DNA of 9,683 nt from Kiritimatiellota bacterium (GTDB lineage: Bacteria; Verrucomicrobiota; Lentisphaeria; Victivallales; JAADHT01). The stretch is taken from assembly GCA_013151705.1 (NCBI GenBank), contig JAADHT010000020.1, positions 1 to 9,683 of the forward strand, read 5' to 3'. The notes under the pieces were generated by a model that was not told where the DNA came from, did no database searches, and saw only the letters and a list, made by a program, of their open reading frames with translations. How positions within the stretch are numbered: position 1 is the first letter of the stretch; every line of letters starts with the position of its first letter. A program made the translations under genes and the position numbers. Shown here in pieces: positions 1 through 5,591 of this stretch.

Positions 1-931
1 TGTAGATGTCGCCCAAATGCGACTCCCCCCCTGTTTGAACCCTCTCCGGACTCACGTATTGCGGACTGCCCCAGGAGGCGGCTATTTGAGCCATTTCGTC
101 GGAGTCTTCCGCATGCAGAGCCTGGGATATCCCAAAGTCGCCTATTTTCACGTTCCTATCGCCGTCCAACATGAAATTGCCGGGTTTGATGTCGTGGTGG
201 ATTATTCCATGTCTTTTCGCGTTGTCCAAACCCTCGGCCACGTCCTTGAGCCATTTGCATGACTCGTCGACGGAGAGCCCTTCGCCTTTCGTCTTGGCTA
301 TCTCAACGTCCAGCGAGCCGCCCGACATGTACTGCATCACGAAGTAGGCCTGCCCTTCGTATTCCCCGCAAGTGTAGATGGGAAGGATCGCGAAATGGTT
401 CAATGTGGCCACTGTGCGGGCTTCGTGGAGGAAGAGCTTGTTTTTCCCGTCGTTGTCGACGGACTTCTTGTTCAATATTTTTATAGCGACCTCTCGGTCC
501 AAGGCCAAGTCCAAGCCTCGATAAACGACAGACATGCCTCCTGTGCCGCAGAGCTCCTCAAGCAGATAGTTGTCGAACCAGCGCGGCACTATTATCGATG
601 ACGAGCAGGAAGGACAGCTTATCTGCGAGAACGGGGTCATGTCCGTCAGATCCAGTTTCTGTCCGCAATTGTAGCAGAATATTTTAAGACGTTTTTTCTG
701 CGCGTCCGACTCTGGTTGAGCCGCCGGCGGATCATTGTTCAATGTCGAACGGTTTATTTGAATGGTGTCTTCCGACAGCGGCTCCTCTTCGGGTTGAGCC
801 GTCGTGGAACCTCCACGCGGAATGGGTTTGGGAACTCCAAGTTGCCTCACTTCGCCCGTCGCTTCGTTTTTGGGCGTGGCGGACGGTTCATTTTCCGGAA
901 CTGGCGAGTTGTCTGCCTTGTCTGCGGGCAT
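1..931 (-). CDS. Serine/threonine protein kinase with N-terminal zinc ribbon (partial, C-terminus off window)
   Basis: This is a Hanks-type protein kinase read leftward; 310 residues are visible before the window ends. Residues 1-80 are proline/acid-rich and probably disordered. A zinc ribbon follows (C86/C89 and C106/C109), and the kinase domain starts near residue 120. Visible motifs are the glycine loop GTGGM (129-133), VAIK with K151, the helix-C glutamate E170, HHDIKPGN (catalytic D247, K249, N252), DFG (265-267) and SPE (294-296) in the APE position. The family phosphorylates Ser/Thr on cytosolic proteins. All core catalytic residues seen are present, so it should be active. The HRD arginine is histidine (H246), making it a non-RD kinase, and the third loop glycine is serine. 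The ATG at 931 is chosen because AGGAG lies 7 bases upstream. Any C-terminal sensor or membrane segment lies outside the window. Family assignment is firm; its substrate and signal are unknown. Confidence 0.93.
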   Translation of the reverse strand, partial: MPADKADNSPVPENEPSATPKNEATGEVRQLGVPKPIPRGGSTTAQPEEEPLSEDTIQINRSTLNNDPPAAQPESDAQKKRLKIFCYNCGQKLDLTDMTPFSQISCPSCSSSIIVPRWFDNYLLEELCGTGGMSVVYRGLDLALDREVAIKILNKKSVDNDGKNKLFLHEARTVATLNHFAILPIYTCGEYEGQAYFVMQYMSGGSLDVEIAKTKGEGLSVDESCKWLKDVAEGLDNAKRHGIIHHDIKPGNFMLDGDRNVKIGDFGISQALHAEDSDEMAQIAASWGSPQYVSPERVQTGGESHLGDIY

Positions 932-938
932 ATAATGG

Positions 939-943
939 CTCCT
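939..943 (-). promoter_or_regulatory. Ribosome binding site of the kinase gene
   Basis: On the minus strand AGGAG lies 7 bases before the ATG at 931. It is the clearest Shine-Dalgarno sequence in the window and fixes the kinase start. A small inverted repeat (AGCGT/ACGCT with a 3-base loop, 952-964) lies 8 bases further upstream. It could fold in the mRNA leader next to the ribosome site, but it is short and may be chance. Confidence 0.7.
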
Positions 944-1111
944 GATCAAATAGCGTTCGACGCTTTGGATACGCAAAGAATTTGAAATGTAGCATTCCGC
1001 CGCGTATTTTCCAGCGCTCCGAGGAAAAATTCTGTTATAAAATCAGGTTGCTTTCTCCGCGGCATCCTACCTTGAAGCGTGAATGAATTTACTTTCTTAA
1101 CTTGAATATTT

Positions 1112-1128
1112 ATCCGCTTCGGGCGGAT
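1112..1128 (-). terminator. Short hairpin downstream of the ROK kinase gene, possible weak terminator
   Basis: A perfect 6-bp inverted repeat (ATCCGC/GCGGAT, 5-base loop) starts 39 bases beyond the ROK stop codon, where a terminator would sit. On the minus strand it is followed by AAATATTC rather than a run of T, so it is not a standard intrinsic terminator. The remaining 932-1167 gap holds no gene that I can support. A TATAAC-like minus-strand element at 1034-1039 could be a -10 for the kinase gene, but no matching -35 is visible. Confidence 0.25.
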
Positions 1129-1167
1129 TCAATGTGGATTTCGGTGAGACTCTCGTCGAGAACAAAT

Positions 1168-2118
1168 TCAGAGAAGGGTGGCTCCTAGCGCCACCGCGTC
1201 GTCCCCAAGCTCTGAAACCGTCAATTCTATCTGTTCGGGACGCAATGCGAAAAGATGCTCGTCGAATCCTTTTCGGATAAACGACATAAGTTTTTTCCCT
1301 AGCGCCTCGATAACTCCACCTCCGAAAACAATGCGGTCAGGGTCTATCACGGCCGCTACACTCGCGGCTCCGAGCCCCAGAGAATACGCCGCTTTGTCCA
1401 GCACCTCCATCGTCACTTTGTCGCCGGCCTTGTACGCTTTCGCCAACGCCGAGCTTTTCAATTTCGAGAAATCGCCAGCGATGTATTCCGTCAATAGACT
1501 CTTCTCGCCTCTGTTGTTGATTAGTTCCTGGAATTTCGCCGCCATTCCCACCTTGCTCGCATACGCCTCCAAACATCCCTTGTGGCCGCAGCTGCATTGT
1601 CTGCCGTTTTTTCTTATTATGACGTGTCCGAACTCTCCAGCCAAACCATGCGAACCTGTTAGAAGTTTTCCATTCAACACGACTCCGCCGCCGAGTCCGG
1701 TTCCCATGAAAAAACCGATGACGGTTTCCGCCCCTTTTCCGGCCCCCAGTCTAGCTTCCGCCAGAACGCCGCAGTTCACGTCGTTGCCGAGCGCCACCGG
1801 TTTGCCGAACCACTTTTCAAATTCAGCCTTCGCGGGGACTCCGTTCCATCCAAGATTGTGCGCTCCAAACACCAGATCGGAGTTTTCCGTCACCGCTCCC
1901 GGCATGGCCACTCCAATGTTTTTGAACGCGGAGAACCTCACTCCCGCGAGTTTCGCGGCGGCTTTCGCGGTTTCAAGCATCACGACGGCCGTATCGGCCA
2001 CGGTCGCTCCGGACGGAGTCGGGCTCTTGGCTTTTCCGATGACTTTATCGGTTTCATCCACGACCACGGCGTATATTTTCGTGCCGCCGAGATCTATTCC
2101 AATTCTCGCTTTTTTCAT
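1168..2118 (-). CDS. ROK-family sugar kinase (glucokinase-like)
   Basis: This 316-residue protein has the usual length of single-domain ROK kinases, which transfer phosphate from ATP to a hexose such as glucose, fructose, N-acetylglucosamine or N-acetylmannosamine in the cytosol. It has the N-terminal phosphate-binding motif GIDLGGTK (7-14), the sugar-binding and catalytic GNDVN (111-115, D113 as general base), GTGLGGG (139-145), GEFGH (161-165) and the zinc motif CSCGHKGC (175-182) followed by E184. All key residues are intact. The lack of an N-terminal helix-turn-helix rules out a NagC/XylR-type repressor. An AAGGA sequence 6 bases before the ATG supports this start. The gene follows a membrane protein by 23 bases and is probably co-transcribed with it. 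The exact sugar cannot be told from sequence alone; glucose is the default guess. Confidence 0.93.
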   Translation of the reverse strand: MKKARIGIDLGGTKIYAVVVDETDKVIGKAKSPTPSGATVADTAVVMLETAKAAAKLAGVRFSAFKNIGVAMPGAVTENSDLVFGAHNLGWNGVPAKAEFEKWFGKPVALGNDVNCGVLAEARLGAGKGAETVIGFFMGTGLGGGVVLNGKLLTGSHGLAGEFGHVIIRKNGRQCSCGHKGCLEAYASKVGMAAKFQELINNRGEKSLLTEYIAGDFSKLKSSALAKAYKAGDKVTMEVLDKAAYSLGLGAASVAAVIDPDRIVFGGGVIEALGKKLMSFIRKGFDEHLFALRPEQIELTVSELGDDAVALGATLL

Positions 2119-2141
2119 TGAATATCCTTCGAATCAGCCGT

Positions 2142-2690
2142 TCAAGTGTTTTTCACGAACAACAAACCAGTTAACAGAAACAGCAAAGAGTAAGCCGCGA
2201 AAATCGCCGTGAAGGAATAACTCCATTTGCGCGAGGCCGATATTTTACGGATGAGATCCCGCATCAAATGGGGTTTGCCGCAGAAAAAAATCCCCAAAGT
2301 TCCCATCGCAAAACAAAATCCGGATAAAAGCGGCGCCAGCGGCGCTTTGTACGCGAATGACGCGTAAAGCAGATAGTGGGCGAAAAGTATCAGGAATCCG
2401 CCTAGCGCCCGCGAGAAAATGTAGTCCAGGAATTGATAAACGATCCACAAAGACGCCACGGCCAAGGGAATAAGCCAAGATTGCATTCCGTCGGGCACGA
2501 GAGGATGCGACTCCGGCACGCACCAGGCCAAATCCACTCCCGCCAGAATCACTCCGAAAAGGATGTTGCGCGGTAGCGGTTCCCATTTCGCGAGTTTCGC
2601 GGGTGATTGCCGAACCGCCCAAACGGCGGCCAGTCCCGAAACACAAGCGAAGGAGAAAAGCGATATGGAAAAAACGAGTCGATAGTTCAT
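2142..2690 (-). CDS. Six-segment integral membrane protein of unknown function
   Basis: I do not recognise this 182-residue protein. It is very hydrophobic, with about six membrane segments near residues 5-26, 42-58, 70-88, 93-113, 117-137 and 157-178. A short proline-containing loop (59-69) and a basic loop (139-156, rich in K/R) link some of these, and the basic loop is probably cytoplasmic. No transporter signature, enzyme motif or conserved cysteine pair stands out. The coding case rests on the segmented hydrophobicity and the tight 23-base spacing to the ROK sugar kinase. That spacing suggests a shared operon, so a link with sugar uptake or sensing is possible but is only inference. The ATG at 2690 has no good Shine-Dalgarno (a distant GGAA only). 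A candidate extended -10 promoter lies about 95 bases upstream. Confidence 0.75.
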   Translation of the reverse strand: MNYRLVFSISLFSFACVSGLAAVWAVRQSPAKLAKWEPLPRNILFGVILAGVDLAWCVPESHPLVPDGMQSWLIPLAVASLWIVYQFLDYIFSRALGGFLILFAHYLLYASFAYKAPLAPLLSGFCFAMGTLGIFFCGKPHLMRDLIRKISASRKWSYSFTAIFAAYSLLFLLTGLLFVKNT

Positions 2691-2713
2691 AGTATGTTTA
2701 TTTCCGAATTTTA

Positions 2714-2726
2714 CCGGCTTCGCCGG
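2714..2726 (-). promoter_or_regulatory. Short GC-rich hairpin in the leader of the membrane protein gene
   Basis: A perfect inverted repeat (CCGGC/GCCGG, 3-base loop) lies 23 bases upstream of the start codon at 2690. On the minus strand its centre reads GCGAAGC, a sequence known to form an unusually stable mini-hairpin in DNA. No T-run follows, so a terminator role for the upstream STAS-receiver operon is doubtful. A leader structure near the ribosome site is the alternative. Its function is inferred from position only. Confidence 0.3.
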
Positions 2727-2785
2727 AACAATGACAATCTTTTCGAACAGGGTTAGGGATGTTTTGAATCATTTCGAGACAAAAA

Positions 2786-2794
2786 ATCATATCA
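2786..2794 (-). promoter_or_regulatory. Candidate extended -10 promoter for the membrane protein / ROK operon
   Basis: The minus strand reads TGATATGAT here, an extended -10 (TG, one base, then TATGAT; five of six matches to TATAAT). The element is partly duplicated just upstream. The -35 position at 17-base spacing matches poorly (GCGACT), which extended -10 promoters tolerate. Transcription would start near 2779 and give a leader of about 90 bases carrying the hairpin at 2714-2726. This assumes a sigma-70 type consensus applies in this organism. Confidence 0.3.
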
Positions 2795-2856
2795 TATACC
2801 ACCCGGTCAGTCGCGCGGGCGAATTACGTCGATCAAACCGGATGAGGGTAAAAAAA

Positions 2857-2876
2857 GACGGCAGGCGACGGCAGGC
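2857..2876. repeat. Tandem 10-bp direct repeat next to an A7 tract
   Basis: GACGGCAGGC occurs twice head to tail, immediately after seven A residues (2850-2856). It lies in the gap after the receiver gene (stop at 2911). On the minus strand the repeat runs into T7, but the repeat copies cannot pair with each other, so this is not a normal hairpin terminator. Slippage duplication is the simplest origin. Confidence 0.6.
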
Positions 2877-2910
2877 GCGAAGTTTTTCCAAGCCGCATGG
2901 ACCACGCGAC

Positions 2911-3324
2911 TCAAGCCTCGGGCGCTTTTGTGTCGTCCAATATGCGTCTGATTTCATTGGCCAAAGCGTCAATTCTGCAAGGCTTCGGCAGAAAGCCCAA
3001 CGCTCCCTGTCGTAGCAAATCGCTGACTTCGCCTTCCGAAACATAGCCGCTTATGAGGAGCACCTTGACATCGGAATCGAGCCGTTTCAATTCGAAAAAC
3101 GTGCTGTGCCCACCTAGTTTCGGCATTATCATATCGAGAATGACCAAGTCTATCTCGTTCGGATTGTTCCTGTATATCTCGACCGTGTCCAATCCGTCCT
3201 CGGCTAAAATCACCGAATAACCAAGATTCTGCAACGACTCGATAAGCACGTCCCATACGGCCTCGTTGTCATCGACCAGAAGAATCGTCTCGTCGCCGCC
3301 GGGAAGTTTCGCTCTTTTAGCCAT
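2911..3324 (-). CDS. Stand-alone response regulator receiver protein (CheY-like)
   Basis: This is a single receiver domain of 137 residues with no output domain. The domain spans about residues 12-133. The acidic pair is D18/D19, the phospho-accepting aspartate is D64 in LVILDMIMP, the switch serine is S92 in LLISGY, and the conserved lysine is K114 in LPKP. All are in place, so it should accept phosphate from a histidine kinase and signal through protein contacts. The opening ETILLVDD and the overall style resemble receivers found at the C-terminus of hybrid histidine kinases. It starts one base after the STAS gene ends (TGA, T, ATG), with the AGGGG ribosome site inside the STAS reading frame, so the two proteins are probably co-translated. 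No histidine kinase is in the window. The family is certain; the partner and output are unknown. Confidence 0.92.
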   Translation of the reverse strand: MAKRAKLPGGDETILLVDDNEAVWDVLIESLQNLGYSVILAEDGLDTVEIYRNNPNEIDLVILDMIMPKLGGHSTFFELKRLDSDVKVLLISGYVSEGEVSDLLRQGALGFLPKPCRIDALANEIRRILDDTKAPEA

Positions 3325-3325
3325 A

Positions 3326-3625
3326 TCACCCCTGTTGTATATCCATCAGTTTTCCAAACCCCGTCATGTCGAATATGCGCTGAATCTCCTTGGACGCGCC
3401 TTTCACTTTGATCTTCGTCGGTCCGGCGACCCTGACCACTTTCACGCATGAGCGCAGAAAGGAGGACGCCACGTATTCAAGTTCGGCGAAATCGAACACC
3501 ACGGGGGAACCGGCGTGTTGAACCTTGTCTATCAACTCGTCCTCCGAGCTCACCGCGTCCGCGGTGTCCATTCTGCCTGAAAACCGACATATGAACTCAT
3601 CGTCTTTCTTCTCGTAAACAATCAT
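3326..3625 (-). CDS. STAS-domain protein, anti-sigma factor antagonist-like
   Basis: This 99-residue protein is a single STAS domain, the length typical of SpoIIAA/RsbV-type antagonists. These bind a GHKL-type kinase (SpoIIAB/RsbW-like) and are controlled by phosphorylation on a serine at the start of helix 2. The matching segment is FDFAELEYVASSFLR (44-58). S54 or S55 would be the phosphorylation site, while the usual DSSGL motif reads ASSFL, losing both the aspartate and the glycine. The rest fits the fold: a beta strand with FSGRMD at 15-20, a helix at 26-37 and a C-terminal region IFDMTGFGKLMDI (84-96). GGAG lies upstream of the ATG at 3625. It is the first gene of a two-gene operon with the receiver protein. 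No anti-sigma kinase, phosphatase or sigma factor is nearby, so the regulatory circuit is incomplete here. Confidence 0.88.
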   Translation of the reverse strand: MIVYEKKDDEFICRFSGRMDTADAVSSEDELIDKVQHAGSPVVFDFAELEYVASSFLRSCVKVVRVAGPTKIKVKGASKEIQRIFDMTGFGKLMDIQQG

Positions 3626-3961
3626 TTTCTACTCCGGAGAGGTTGTCGCGGCCCCCCGTTCGAAACCGCTCCGTCGAAACGGGCGGGTGTCAATATCCGG
3701 AGGACCGAGTGAAAATCGGCGCGGCCGGACTTCTGTCCGAACACCTGAATCTACAGTCCTTCCGGATTTTTTTCAAGCAATTTTCAAAATAAAGCCGTCT
3801 TCCTTGTGGATTATGCGGGAATCCGTGGTAGATTTCGCACTTCGCAGGTCCGGATTTGATTCGACTCCACCGAAAAAGGTTTAGCCGAGACGCCGCGCTT
3901 CGAGCGGAAATGGTTGGAGTTTTTTCATGCGGACTCGATTTTGCAATGCGACGGAATCAAT
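3626..3961. other. Divergent intergenic region between the STAS operon and the ketosynthase gene
   Basis: These 336 bases lie between genes that point away from each other and should hold both promoters. The minus-strand candidate is listed separately. For the plus strand I find no convincing promoter: TTGTGG and TAGATT occur near 3803-3833 but with 19-base spacing. CCGGA (3725-3729) and TCCGG (3761-3765) followed by T7 (3767-3773) could form a long-loop stem resembling a plus-strand terminator, but no plus-strand gene lies upstream of it. No tRNA, repeat array or convincing small gene is seen. Confidence 0.6.
3748..3776 (-). promoter_or_regulatory. Candidate sigma-70 type promoter for the STAS-receiver operon
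   Basis: On the minus strand TTGAAA (3776-3771, five of six matches to TTGACA) is followed after exactly 17 bases by TAGATT (3753-3748, four of six matches to TATAAT). Transcription would start near 3741 and give a leader of about 115 bases. A 5-bp hairpin (CGGAC/GTCCG, 3726-3739) would form at the very start of that RNA. Spacing is ideal but the -10 is imperfect, so this is a candidate only. Confidence 0.35.
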
Positions 3962-5215
3962 ATGAAAACAACCAAACACCGTGAGAACCGAGTGGTGATA
4001 ACCGGAGTGGGACTCGCCGCTCCGAACGGCGATTCGCTTGAGGAGTTCAGGAGAAACCTTCTATCCGACGTCTCCGGAGTGACAAAGACGGAATTGCGCT
4101 TCATCGGCGAGGTTCCGGCTGGACTATGCTCCTTCGATCAATTCAGATACCAAAACAAACGCGAGGTGAGAACCGGAACAAGAGCGGGTTCCATCGCCGT
4201 TTATTGCGCCAACGAGGCGTTAACCGACGCGGGTGTGTCGCTGGATTCCGTTGACAAAAGCCGTATCGGCATCTACATCGGCATAACCGAGCACGGCAAT
4301 GTCGAGACCGAGAACGAAGTCCACAACATCAGCCAATTCGACTACGACGTCAAATATTGGAATCATTACCACAATCCGCGCACCGTCGCCAACAATCCCG
4401 CGGGCGAAGTAACGGTCAACACAGGAATAACCGGCCCGCACTACTGCATCGGCGCCGCTTGCGCCGCCGGAAACGCCGGCTTGATTCAAGGGGTTCAGCA
4501 ACTGCGTCTCGGAGAAGTGGATGTCGCTTTGGCGGGGGGCGTTTCCGAAAGCACGGGCACTTTCGGGATTTTCGCGAGTTTCAAAAGCCAGGGCGCCTTG
4601 GCGACGCATGACGATCCAGCCAAGGCGAGCAGGCCGTTCGATATCGACAGAACGGGCATCGTGGTGGCCGAGGGCGGCTGTCTGTATGTGCTGGAGAGAC
4701 TGGACGACGCTTTGTCTCGTGGCTCGGACATCATAGCGGAGGTCTTGGGATACGCGATGAACTCCGACGCGACTCATTTCGTGCTGCCGAATTCAGAACG
4801 TCAAGCCGAGTGCGTGGCCAAAGCCATAGAAAGAGGCGGTCTGCTCCCTGGCGACATGGACATAGTGAACACCCACGGCACCGGAACCCATTCGGGCGAC
4901 ATTCAAGAAGCGAAAGCCCTGAAGACCGTCTTCGGTTCCGGCTCAAAACCTTACTTCAACAACACCAAAGGCTTCATCGGCCATGCGATGGGCGCGGCGG
5001 GCGCGCTTGAGCTGGCTGGAAACCTTCCCGCGTTGAAAGACGGAGTCGTTCATCCCTGCATGAACTTGGATTCCATCGATCCTGAATGCGACTTGGACAA
5101 TTTAATCAAGGACGAACCATTGGAGACGGAAGACGGAGTCGATGTCATTTGCAACAACTCGTTCGGTATGCTTGGAATAAATTCCGTGGTCATAGTCGGG
5201 AAATACCATCATTGA
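3962..5215 (+). CDS. Beta-ketoacyl-ACP synthase (KAS I/II-like condensing enzyme)
   Basis: From the ATG at 3962 this is a 417-residue protein, close to the length of FabF/FabB. These condense an acyl thioester with malonyl-ACP in fatty acid or related polyketide-type synthesis. The Cys-His-His triad is intact: C167 in GAACAAG, H305 in NTHGTGTHSGD and H341 in NTKGFIGHAMGAAGA. The N-terminal RVVITGVGLAAPNG is also typical. The C-terminal loop, usually GFGGTN, reads GMLGIN (402-407), a real departure. The in-frame TTG at 3914 would add 16 residues unlike the family, so the ATG is preferred, although its ribosome site (GGAA) is weak. No acyl carrier protein, ketoreductase or dehydratase is adjacent, so it is not in a standard fab cluster. 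A role in a specialised lipid or aryl-polyene-like pathway is possible. Enzyme class is sure; its pathway is not. Confidence 0.9.
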   Translation: MKTTKHRENRVVITGVGLAAPNGDSLEEFRRNLLSDVSGVTKTELRFIGEVPAGLCSFDQFRYQNKREVRTGTRAGSIAVYCANEALTDAGVSLDSVDKSRIGIYIGITEHGNVETENEVHNISQFDYDVKYWNHYHNPRTVANNPAGEVTVNTGITGPHYCIGAACAAGNAGLIQGVQQLRLGEVDVALAGGVSESTGTFGIFASFKSQGALATHDDPAKASRPFDIDRTGIVVAEGGCLYVLERLDDALSRGSDIIAEVLGYAMNSDATHFVLPNSERQAECVAKAIERGGLLPGDMDIVNTHGTGTHSGDIQEAKALKTVFGSGSKPYFNNTKGFIGHAMGAAGALELAGNLPALKDGVVHPCMNLDSIDPECDLDNLIKDEPLETEDGVDVICNNSFGMLGINSVVIVGKYHH

Positions 5216-5237
5216 AATTTAAAAATCATATAAACGA

Positions 5238-5564
5238 GTGTTGCCGTTCACCACTAACTTTCACCCGTCATCGCTCGATGAATGGCGCGAACTTCGCGGA
5301 AAACTGATCGAGAAGGTTTGGGCTAATCTGGGAACCCGTCCCGACCACTCACTGGATTTGGAGCCGCGGGAGACCGGCGAAAACAAAATGGACGGATACA
5401 CCGTCAAAAACATCGTTTTCCAAAGCAGAAAGGATTTCCTCGTCACAGGCAACCTCTATGTTCCCGAAGGTCTCGGTCCGTTTCCGGCAGTTCTCGACAT
5501 GCACGGACATTGGAGCCATGAGATTCGCAATCAAAGCGAAGTTTTAAGTTATACGCAATACTAG
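5238..5564 (+). pseudogene. Truncated alpha/beta-hydrolase (acetyl xylan esterase-like), N-terminal fragment
   Basis: The 108-residue reading frame matches, as far as I can recall the family, the beginning of acetyl xylan esterase-like alpha/beta hydrolases. It has a W-R-x-L-R helix (16-20), LGTRP (31-35), ETG and DGYTV (45-47, 52-56), then FLVTGNLYVPEG (67-78) and PAVLDMHGHW (83-92), the HGHW strand-turn typical of these enzymes. Family members run to several hundred residues. Here the frame stops 16 residues after HGHW, so the nucleophile elbow (GxSxG) and catalytic acid and histidine are missing. It is therefore very unlikely to be an active esterase. The start is GTG at 5238, or TTG at 5241, with no visible ribosome site. 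It lies 22 bases after the ketosynthase and 27 bases before the first glycosyltransferase. It is probably the remnant of a deletion; a small expressed protein cannot be excluded. Confidence 0.65.
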
Positions 5565-5591
5565 GCCACATTTCCACAAATCCGAGTTTAG

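Noticed and set aside
931..936. Perfect TATAAT on the plus strand
   Set aside because: It overlaps the kinase start codon region and no plus-strand gene follows within reach, so it is a chance match.
1178..2212. Long plus-strand open frame of 344 codons opposite the ROK kinase gene
   Set aside because: Its product is Ser/Pro-rich low-complexity sequence without motifs, and the opposite strand encodes a full ROK kinase with every catalytic motif. It is a shadow frame.
3688..3693. Perfect TTGACA on the minus strand upstream of the STAS gene
   Set aside because: At 17-base spacing the -10 position reads AGCGGT, which does not resemble TATAAT. The TTGAAA/TAGATT pair further upstream fits better.
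3914..3961. N-terminal extension of the ketosynthase from a TTG start
   Set aside because: The added 16 residues do not resemble the family, whereas the ATG at 3962 starts 10 residues before the conserved VVITG strand.
4220..4777. 185-codon minus-strand frame inside the ketosynthase gene
   Set aside because: It lies opposite the active-site region of the condensing enzyme and shows no recognisable domain.
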